The notes under the pieces were generated by a model, which worked only from the letters and a program-made list of their open reading frames with translations, ran no database searches and was not told where the DNA came from. The position numbers and the translations under genes were made by a program. From the NCBI GenBank assembly GCA_003695205.1, contig RFIO01000493.1, forward strand, positions 1 through 22,569: a stretch of DNA of 22,569 nt, in the 5' to 3' direction. Below, in pieces: positions 17,143 through 22,569 of the stretch. Source of the DNA: Deltaproteobacteria bacterium. GTDB lineage: Bacteria > Desulfobacterota > Desulfuromonadia > Desulfuromonadales > Geothermobacteraceae. Numbering within the stretch: the stretch's first letter is position 1; every line of letters starts with the position of its first letter.

Positions 17143-17182
17143 GAACAAATTGGGGTAGGGCGGCTGGTGCCGCCCTTTGTTC
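17143..17182 (+). promoter_or_regulatory. Leader hairpin of acnB (attenuator-like)
   Basis: In the acnB 5' leader an inner stem AGGGCGGC / GCCGCCCT (loop TGGT) and an outer pairing GAACAAA / TTTGTTC form a long hairpin with a G-rich bulge on the 5' side. The inner stem followed by TTTGTTC resembles an intrinsic terminator. It ends 11 bases before the GGAGGAGAG ribosome-binding site, so it could act on termination, RNA stability or translation. Confidence 0.5.
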
Positions 17183-17204
17183 CCGGACAATCTGGAGGAG
17201 AGAG

Positions 17205-19745
17205 ATGATCGAAGCCTATCTGCGCCACGAAGAAGAACGCAAGGCCCAGGGCATTCCTGCCCTGCCGCTCAACCCGGAGCAGGCGACTCAGCTGTGTGAC
17301 CTGCTGCAGAATCCCCCCGCCGGCAAGGAAGAGTTCCTGATGAACCTCTTCACCGAGCGGATTTCTCCGGGTGTCGATCCGGCCGCCGAGGTCAAGGCCG
17401 CTTTTCTGGCCGACATTCTGACGGGGGCCAAAAGCTGCCCGCTGATCGACAGGAAGAAGGCCGTGCAGATTCTCGGCACCATGATCGGCGGCTACAACGT
17501 CCAGCCGCTGATCGAGGCTCTCAAGGATGCCGACCTGGCCGACGAGGCCGCCTGTGCCCTGTCCGGTCTGACCTATGTCTACGATGCCGCCGAGCAGGTG
17601 ATCGAACTGAGCAAGTCGAACGCCGCCGCGAAAAAGGTGGTCGAGTCCTGGGCCAACGCCGAGTGGTTCACCAGTCGGCCTGAAATTCCCGAAACCATTA
17701 CCGTCAAGGTTTTCAAGGTCGAAGGGGAGATCAACACCGACGACTTTTCGCCGGCCGGTGACGCCTGGAGCCGCCCGGATATTCCGCTGCATGCCCTGGC
17801 CATGGGCAAGACCCGCTTCCCCGGCGGCATCGACGAGATCGCCAAATGGCGAGCCGAGGGGCACCAGGTCGCCTTCGTCGGCGACGTGGTCGGTACCGGT
17901 TCGTCCCGCAAGTCGGCCTGCAACTCGGTCCTCTGGCACATCGGTGAGGACATCCCCTGTGTGCCCAACAAGCGCCGCGGCGGCGTCATCATCGGCGGCG
18001 TCATCGCGCCGATCTTTTTCAATACCGCCCAGGACTCCGGCGCCCTGCCGCTGCGCATGGACGTTACCAGGATGAACATGGGCGACGTGATCACCATCAA
18101 CACCAAAAAGGGCGAAGTGACCAACGAGGCCGGCGAGGTCATCTCGACCTTCGAGATCAAGCCGAATACGGTGCCTGACGAGTATCGCGCCGGCGGCCGC
18201 ATTCCGCTGATCATCGGCCGCAGCCTGACGGCCCAGGCGCGCGAGGCTCTCGGCATGGGCGAGGCCGAATTCTTCGCCAAGCCGGACAACCCGACTCCGA
18301 AGCCGGGCCAGGGCTACACGCTGGCGCAGAAGATGGTCGGCCGCGCCTGCGGCGTCGAGGGCGTGCTGCCCGGTACCGCCTGCGAGCCGAAGATGACCAC
18401 CGTCGGTTCCCAGGACACCACCGGGCCGATGACCGCCGACGAGATCAAGGAACTGGCCTGCCTGAAGTTCAAGTCGCCGATGTTCATGCAGTCCTTCTGC
18501 CACACCGCCGCCTATCCGAAGCCGGCCGACGTCAAGATGCATCAGACCCTGCCCGGTTTCATCGCCGCCCGCGAGGGCGTGGCGCTGCGCCCGGGCGACG
18601 GCGTCATCCACTCCTGGCTGAACCGCCTGCTGATTCCCGACACCGTCGGTACCGGCGGCGACTCGCATACCCGCTTCCCCATCGGCATCAGCTTCCCGGC
18701 CGGTTCCGGCCTGGTCGCCTTCGCCGGTGCCCTCGGCTTCATGCCACTGGACATGCCCGAGTCGGTGCTTGTGCGCTTCAAGGGCGAACTGAACCCCGGC
18801 ATCACCCTGCGCGACGCGGTCAACGCCATCCCCTATTACGCCATCAAGCAGGGATTGCTGACCGTCCCGAAGAAGAACAAGGTCAACGTCTTCAACGGCC
18901 GTATCCTCGAAATGGAAGGGTTGCCCAACCTCTCCGTCGAGCAGGCCTTCGAACTGACCGACGCTGCCGCCGAGCGCTCGGCCGCCGCCGGCTGCATCCA
19001 GCTCTCCGAGGAGAGCGTCTGCACCTACCTGCGCTCGAACATCGCCCTGATGGAGAAGATGATCGAGGAAGGCTACCAGCACGCCGACACCCTGCGCCGG
19101 CGTATCGAAGACGTCAAGGAGTGGCTCAAGGAGCCCAAGCTGCTCAAGGCCGACAGCAACGCCGAGTACGCGGCGGTCATCGAGATCGACCTGGCCGAGA
19201 TCACCGAGCCGATTCTCGCATGCCCGAACGATCCGGACGATGTCAAGCTCCTCAGTGAGGTTGCCGGCACCCGAATCAACGACGTCTTCCTCGGCTCCTG
19301 CATGACCAACATCGGCCACTTCCGGGCCGCCTCCGAGATCTGGCGCGGCCAGAAGTTCAACCCGGAGGTCCGCACCTGGATCTGTCCGCCAACCCGCATG
19401 GACCAGGACAAACTCAAGGAAGAGGCCCGCTTCTCCATCTTCAGCGCCGTCGGTGCCCGCATTGAGATCGCCGGCTGCTCCCTGTGCATGGGCAACCAGG
19501 CCCGGGTGCCGGACAACGCCACGGTCTTCTCGACCTCGACCCGCAACTTCGACGACCGCATGGGCAATGGCGCCCAGGTCTACCTCGGTTCCGCCGAACT
19601 CGGTGCCGTTACTTCCATCCTCGGCAAGTTGCCGACCCCGGATGAGTACCTCGCGGTCTACAGGGAGAAGGTCGAGCCGAAGAAGGATGAGGTCTACCAG
19701 TACCTGCAGTTCGACGAGATGGAAGGCTACAGCAAAAGCGCCTGA
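17205..19745 (+). CDS. acnB: Bifunctional aconitate hydratase 2 / 2-methylisocitrate dehydratase (AcnB)
   Basis: An 846-residue TCA-cycle enzyme converting citrate to isocitrate via cis-aconitate; it supplies the Icd encoded in the same window. The order is that of AcnB: an N-terminal HEAT-like helical domain (about 1-160), then the swivelling domain (about 165-380, with the GTGSSRKSACNSVLW loop) and the catalytic core. The 4Fe-4S cluster ligands are Cys699 (GSCMTN), Cys758 and Cys761 (CSLCMGNQ), each exactly 11 positions below the E. coli AcnB ligands. ATG at 17205 has GGAGGAGAG upstream. The gene is monocistronic between its operator-bearing promoter and a strong terminator. The oxygen-labile cluster fits an anaerobe, and AcnB apo-proteins are known to bind mRNA. 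Confidence 0.98.
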   Translation: MIEAYLRHEEERKAQGIPALPLNPEQATQLCDLLQNPPAGKEEFLMNLFTERISPGVDPAAEVKAAFLADILTGAKSCPLIDRKKAVQILGTMIGGYNVQPLIEALKDADLADEAACALSGLTYVYDAAEQVIELSKSNAAAKKVVESWANAEWFTSRPEIPETITVKVFKVEGEINTDDFSPAGDAWSRPDIPLHALAMGKTRFPGGIDEIAKWRAEGHQVAFVGDVVGTGSSRKSACNSVLWHIGEDIPCVPNKRRGGVIIGGVIAPIFFNTAQDSGALPLRMDVTRMNMGDVITINTKKGEVTNEAGEVISTFEIKPNTVPDEYRAGGRIPLIIGRSLTAQAREALGMGEAEFFAKPDNPTPKPGQGYTLAQKMVGRACGVEGVLPGTACEPKMTTVGSQDTTGPMTADEIKELACLKFKSPMFMQSFCHTAAYPKPADVKMHQTLPGFIAAREGVALRPGDGVIHSWLNRLLIPDTVGTGGDSHTRFPIGISFPAGSGLVAFAGALGFMPLDMPESVLVRFKGELNPGITLRDAVNAIPYYAIKQGLLTVPKKNKVNVFNGRILEMEGLPNLSVEQAFELTDAAAERSAAAGCIQLSEESVCTYLRSNIALMEKMIEEGYQHADTLRRRIEDVKEWLKEPKLLKADSNAEYAAVIEIDLAEITEPILACPNDPDDVKLLSEVAGTRINDVFLGSCMTNIGHFRAASEIWRGQKFNPEVRTWICPPTRMDQDKLKEEARFSIFSAVGARIEIAGCSLCMGNQARVPDNATVFSTSTRNFDDRMGNGAQVYLGSAELGAVTSILGKLPTPDEYLAVYREKVEPKKDEVYQYLQFDEMEGYSKSA

Positions 19746-19776
19746 TTTCTTTTGCCATCAATCGCACATCCATATC

Positions 19777-19804
19777 GGCCGCCCTTGTCGGGGCGGCCTT
19801 TTTT
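19777..19804 (+). terminator. Rho-independent terminator of acnB
   Basis: An 8-bp stem GGCCGCCC / GGGCGGCC with a 6-base loop is followed by six T. It starts 31 bases past the acnB stop. Confidence 0.92.
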
Positions 19805-19906
19805 CTAGGGGGGGCGGACTACGCGATCTGAAACGGAAATTTGGGCCTGACAGGCGGATTTGCCGCCAGATCCAGGATAGTCCGACACTTTTCCGGCCCC
19901 TGTCGT

Positions 19907-19936
19907 TTGACCGGGCGCGGTATGTCGCGCTATACA
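19907..19936 (+). promoter_or_regulatory. Promoter of the 20015 membrane-protein gene
   Basis: TTGACC (19907-19912) and TATACA (19931-19936) with an 18-base spacer lie in the otherwise empty 210-bp stretch after the acnB terminator. Initiation would be near 19943, giving a leader of about 70 bases. Confidence 0.6.
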
Positions 19937-20014
19937 GCAGGGAAAGACTTTCCGGCAGGTGCCGGGACGTGTGTTGCCCGGGACTGTGCTGCTACCACCT
20001 TGTCGCTCTGAGAG

Positions 20015-20815
20015 ATGATGATGAAATTACGGGTCTTCTGGTTTCTTTTGCTGCTGCTCCAGGCCGGTATCGTTTCGGCCCGGGCCGACTTCGATCTGCA
20101 CGTTCGTCTGCTCGATTCTGATCCCAGGGCCGGTGAAAGTCTGGAGATCGACCAGCAGCTCTTTTTCCGCCTGGGCTACGAAAGTGATATCCCCCTTGTT
20201 TTTACCTACGCCGCCTACAGCCACGGGCAGAAGCTGGAGTACGGCTTTTATACCGGCTACCCCGAGCTGCAGAACGCGGGCGAGGGTGAGGCGCTCGGCT
20301 GGATCGGTTTTACCAATGTCACCCACATCGACGAAGTCAGGGTTGAGATCCTCAACGGTGAAAGGGAGAAGATCGGCGAACTCAGCCTGCCTTTCCCTTT
20401 TTCCTGGAAAAAGCCCGAGGGGACACCGACCGAGCGGAAAAAGCCACTGTGGGTCGAGCAGCTTGAAAGGCATCAGAACTGGCTGCGCGGCAACCTGGCC
20501 GATCCTTTTGCCAGCAAACAGCGCTTGCTGCGTGACTGGCTGTTTTACCTGAATGTCGCCTCCGTGCCTCTCTACCTGCTGCTGCAGGCCTACATGCTGC
20601 ACCGTTACCGTGGGCGCTGGCGGGACCTGGCCAGTGTCCCTCTGGTGTCACTGCTGCCGCTGGTGCTGGCCAGTATCGTCGGCTTCGGCATGGAGTTGCG
20701 CTACTGGGTGGTGTTCATCTTCCGTGGCACCCCCTTTGCCCTGTCCTATCTGATTTTCCTCTGGTGGTTCCGTTACCGCAGCCAGAAGGATGCCGAGGAC
20801 AGGCAGGGAGTCTGA
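20015..20815 (+). CDS. Exported membrane protein of unknown function with three C-terminal TM helices
   Basis: 266 residues; I do not recognise the family. It opens with three consecutive ATG codons (20015, 20018, 20021) after GAGAG, then a signal peptide (KLRVFWFLLLLLQAG; cleavage near ARA-D24). A soluble extracytoplasmic domain of about 145 residues follows, with beta-rich pattern and conserved-looking aromatic pairs (FTYAAYSHGQKLEYGFYTGY). Three hydrophobic helices come at about 176-195, 205-228 and 231-252, and a short charged tail ends the protein. The protein probably sits in the inner membrane with its N-terminal domain outside. It is transcribed alone from its own promoter and ends at a bidirectional hairpin. 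No catalytic motif is visible. Confidence 0.85.
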   Translation: MMMKLRVFWFLLLLLQAGIVSARADFDLHVRLLDSDPRAGESLEIDQQLFFRLGYESDIPLVFTYAAYSHGQKLEYGFYTGYPELQNAGEGEALGWIGFTNVTHIDEVRVEILNGEREKIGELSLPFPFSWKKPEGTPTERKKPLWVEQLERHQNWLRGNLADPFASKQRLLRDWLFYLNVASVPLYLLLQAYMLHRYRGRWRDLASVPLVSLLPLVLASIVGFGMELRYWVVFIFRGTPFALSYLIFLWWFRYRSQKDAEDRQGV

Positions 20816-20846
20816 TTCACAGACATTGATGACGGTTGTTTCTATG

Positions 20847-20895
20847 GCAGCACCGGGCCGCCAGGCCGTTCAGGACGGCGGTCCGGTGCTGCTTT
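20847..20895. terminator. Bidirectional terminator hairpin between convergent genes
   Basis: A 16-bp stem (GCAGCACCGG... pairing with ...CCGGTGCTGC, one G-U pair) with a 14-base loop fills the 85-bp gap between the convergent genes ending at 20815 and 20901. TTTG follows on the plus strand. The T-tract is short, but the stem is very strong. Confidence 0.7.
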
Positions 20896-20900
20896 GATCC

Positions 20901-21983
20901 TCAGCCTTTTTTCAGCCGATTGATGGCGTAGCGAATGCTCACTCCGAGCCGCTGAACCGCTCGAGCCATATCCCCGATTTCATCCTTTCGCTCTGTGCCG
21001 GATATCTCGACGTCGAGCTTGCCCTTGCTGAGCTGATCGGCCGCCGCAGTAAGCTTGCGGATCGGTGTAGCCAGTCGCTGGGACACCATCCAGGAAATTG
21101 CGACAACGGCCACCAGGGTAACGACCAGCAGGATGACGGCCTGGGTCGTCGCCTGCCGTACCGGTTCAAAGGCTTCGATCGCGTCCTGGCGTGCGATAAG
21201 AACCCAGCCGTTGCGGGTCGTCTGCATGGCAGCGATCGTCTCACGTCCGTCGCTGTCCGTGAAGGTCTGCAATCCGGAGGTGCTGGTTTTGCTGGCGATG
21301 AAGACCGGATGCCGGCTGAAATTGGCGCGTGAACTTGTGAATTTTTTTGACCGGTGGGCAATGACGTTGCCGGTTTCATCGAGCAGAAAGGCGTAGCCGG
21401 TACGGCCGATGCTGGCCTCGGTAATGGTCTGGGACAGGTCGGTAAGGGTCATGGCGATGGCCAGGACACCCTGGATTCTTCCCGTCCCGTCCAGGATGGG
21501 TACCGACAGCACCAGGGCCGGCTTCCCTGAGGTTTTGCCAATCAAAACCTGCCTTCCCAATGGTGCCCCCTCCATGACCTGGCGGAAATAGAGCCGATCG
21601 CCGTAGAACTTGGTCGCTTTGCCGTCGCTGCGACCGATGTTTCGCCCCCGGGTATCGATGGTGAAGGCGAGGTAGATCCAGTCGTAAGTCCGGGAGATTT
21701 CCTTCAGAACCGGGTTCTGGAGACCGGCGTCCATGGAACGCATGGCAGCCAGGGCCGCGTTCTGCCGCAGCAGGCGCTGGTTCATGTCCAGCCAGTCATC
21801 GACGTGGGTGGCAAGCTGGCGACTGAATCCCTTGAGTTGCTGCTCCGCCTGCTGCTGTGCAAGGCTGGAGGTCGTCCGGTGTTCCACGAGCCAGATCAGA
21901 GTCAGGGGCACCAGTGAAACGATCAGGGTGGTCAAAAGGATTTTCTGAAAAATTCCCAGTCGGGATGTTTTGGCCTCGGCCAT
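20901..21983 (-). CDS. Double-Cache, HAMP transmembrane sensor protein lacking an output domain
   Basis: 360 residues: a TM helix at about 13-33, a large periplasmic dCache-type ligand-binding domain (about 36-275) and a second TM helix (about 281-300). The dCache includes the PAS-like strands YLAFTIDTRGRNIGRSDG and YAFLLDETGNVIAHR. A HAMP domain (about 300-352, ending KDEIGDMARAVQRLGVSIR) completes the protein. It stops eight residues after HAMP with no kinase, MCP, GGDEF or other output domain. The extracellular part resembles chemoreceptor and kinase sensors for small ligands such as carboxylates or amino acids. ATG at 21983 has AAGGAGGA upstream. The gene is single, behind a sigma-54-type promoter. 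Related stand-alone Cache-HAMP proteins exist in deltaproteobacteria; their partner is unknown to me. Confidence 0.9.
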   Translation of the reverse strand: MAEAKTSRLGIFQKILLTTLIVSLVPLTLIWLVEHRTTSSLAQQQAEQQLKGFSRQLATHVDDWLDMNQRLLRQNAALAAMRSMDAGLQNPVLKEISRTYDWIYLAFTIDTRGRNIGRSDGKATKFYGDRLYFRQVMEGAPLGRQVLIGKTSGKPALVLSVPILDGTGRIQGVLAIAMTLTDLSQTITEASIGRTGYAFLLDETGNVIAHRSKKFTSSRANFSRHPVFIASKTSTSGLQTFTDSDGRETIAAMQTTRNGWVLIARQDAIEAFEPVRQATTQAVILLVVTLVAVVAISWMVSQRLATPIRKLTAAADQLSKGKLDVEISGTERKDEIGDMARAVQRLGVSIRYAINRLKKG

Positions 21984-22032
21984 GGCGGGGTCCTCCTTGT
22001 GTTTAGAACATTGTTTGGTCGGTCAGCACAAG

Positions 22033-22047
22033 GCAACTTCGATGCCA
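22033..22047 (-). promoter_or_regulatory. Sigma-54 (RpoN) -24/-12 promoter of the Cache-HAMP gene
   Basis: On the minus strand TGGCAT-N5-TTGC (22047-22033) matches the consensus TGGCAC-N5-TTGC at all but one position, with exact GG/GC spacing. Initiation would fall near 22021, giving a 38-base leader before the ATG at 21983. It implies control by an enhancer-binding protein. Confidence 0.65.
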
Positions 22048-22140
22048 TTCAGAGGTTGTGGCCAGTTTGGTCAATCGCCTGAAATTGTGGTGGTTTATCG
22101 TTTGAAGTCTTTTATTTCATAGCATTAACAGGCGGGGGTT

Positions 22141-22163
22141 GGCCGATTTGGCCGAAATCGGCC
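22141..22163. repeat. Inverted repeat in the divergent intergenic region
   Basis: A 9-bp perfect inverted repeat GGCCGATTT / AAATCGGCC with a 5-base spacer lies between the two divergent genes. No T-tract follows on either strand, so it is more likely an operator or leader structure than a terminator. The rest of the 285-bp gap shows no gene. Confidence 0.5.
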
Positions 22164-22268
22164 TTCGCTGTTTCGGTGACATGGCGGCCAATGGTTTCCG
22201 GCTGAGGGCCTAAAGTATTCGGCTGTTTCCGACGAAAGGATGGGTAACTCATCTGTTTCGGAGGTCTT

Positions 22269-22569
22269 ATGACAGCCCGGGCTTCGGCCAGACAACATAC
22301 GCCTGCGGCAGAAGCGAAAACGCAGACAAGGTGCAGCTCCGATATTCTTGCCGACTTTCTGGTGAAGCACAGCCTGGTGTCGGTCAAACAGCTGCAGTAT
22401 GCCCGTCGGGTACAGGGTAAGCTCGCCTCTCCCAAAACCCTGCTGCAGGTTCTCTACGACCTGGAATACCTGTCGGAAGACGGTCTGCGTGCCGCCATGC
22501 AGAAGGATCGTGTCGGCCTGCGCGTCGGCGATCTGCTGGTCGAACTCGGCTATCTGCGGGGTGAGGATC
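22269..22569 (+). CDS. N-terminal fragment of a protein with MshEN-like (GspE/PilB N-terminal) domain
   Basis: An open frame of 100 codons from ATG 22269 runs off the right edge. GGAGG lies four bases upstream, slightly close. After a polar 20-residue lead, two successive helical units follow: about 26-78 (ADFLVKHSLVSVKQLQYARR, then LLQVLYDLEYLSEDGLRAAM) and one starting at 84 (RVGDLLVELGYLRGED). The pattern R-(L/V)-G-x-x-L-x-x-x-G-x-L is that of the MshEN domain found at the start of type II secretion and type IV pilus ATPases, some of which bind c-di-GMP there. The ATPase domain itself is outside the window, so the full protein could be a GspE/PilB homologue or another MshEN-containing regulator. 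Confidence 0.65.
   Translation, partial: MTARASARQHTPAAEAKTQTRCSSDILADFLVKHSLVSVKQLQYARRVQGKLASPKTLLQVLYDLEYLSEDGLRAAMQKDRVGLRVGDLLVELGYLRGED

Larger units (their letters stand above)
16612..17204. other. Regulatory intergenic region between the divergent comEC block and acnB
   Basis: About 590 bases without a firm gene. From left to right it holds the minus-strand TATAAT promoter, the doubtful 76-codon ORF, an inverted repeat TGTGA-N9-TCACA (17006-17024), the acnB promoter/operator (17066-17099) and a leader hairpin (17143-17182). The 60-codon plus-strand ORF across the promoter is not credible as a gene. Confidence 0.7.

Noticed and set aside
16976..17158. 60-codon plus-strand ORF as an acnB leader peptide
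   Set aside because: It begins upstream of the predicted transcript start and spans the operator and promoter. It has no ribosome-binding site.
17139..19319. 726-codon open frame on the minus strand across acnB
   Set aside because: It is fully antisense to a certain gene with all its cluster ligands. Its Asp/Gly/Val/His-rich composition is the mirror of GC-rich codon usage, it has no recognisable domain, and it also reads through the acnB promoter.
22208..22240. Sigma-28-like promoter (TAAAGTAT ... CCGACGA) before the MshEN gene
   Set aside because: The spacing between the two parts is about two bases off the consensus, and the -10 match is only partial.
16612..22268. GEMM-I (cGAMP/c-di-GMP) riboswitch in the intergenic regions
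   Set aside because: I looked for the conserved GEMM-I core segments before acnB, the 20015 gene and the MshEN gene and found no match on either strand.

Overview
The window reads as chromosome of a GC-rich anaerobic deltaproteobacterium of the Desulfuromonadales type (Geobacter, Desulfuromonas or Pelobacter relatives). The grounds are a TCA-cycle cluster with monomeric NADP-isocitrate dehydrogenase, LDH-like malate dehydrogenase, AcnB and a ferredoxin-type subunit expected of 2-oxoglutarate:ferredoxin oxidoreductase, together with a dense set of second-messenger proteins. Taxonomy is inferred from gene content only. I see no mobile elements, CRISPR arrays, rRNA or tRNA genes.

Layout, left to right. 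Bases 1-3711 (minus strand) hold the start of a small 4Fe-4S protein, mdh and icd; mdh and icd each have their own promoter, and icd is closed by a strong terminator. Bases 3889-16611 are a long minus-strand block. In transcription order it encodes a secreted carbohydrate-binding-like protein, ComEC, a receiver-GGDEF protein, a secreted TPR protein, a membrane adenylate cyclase, HisRS, AspRS and a DUF4398/LysM lipoprotein. Short gaps and 4-base stop/start overlaps tie the signalling genes together; aspS has an excellent internal promoter of its own. Bases 16612-17204 are a regulatory region, possibly with one tiny ORF, leading into plus-strand acnB (17205-19745) and its terminator. A plus-strand membrane protein of unknown function follows (20015-20815). 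It converges on a minus-strand Cache-HAMP sensor with no output domain, which sits behind a sigma-54-type promoter. The right edge carries the start of a plus-strand protein with an MshEN-like (GspE/PilB N-terminal) domain.

Two observations stand out. First, mdh, icd and acnB share one promoter architecture: TTGACA, exactly 13 bases, then a 15-bp near-palindrome TGTATACAGTATACA covering the predicted -10. This implies a dedicated TCA-cycle repressor. Second, the GGDEF enzyme at 11721-13091 has serine where canonical diguanylate cyclases have the guanine-contacting aspartate. That is the published signature of Hypr enzymes, which make 3',3'-cGAMP. It lies two genes from a class IIIb adenylate cyclase, so one transcription unit may make two different adenine-containing cyclic nucleotides.
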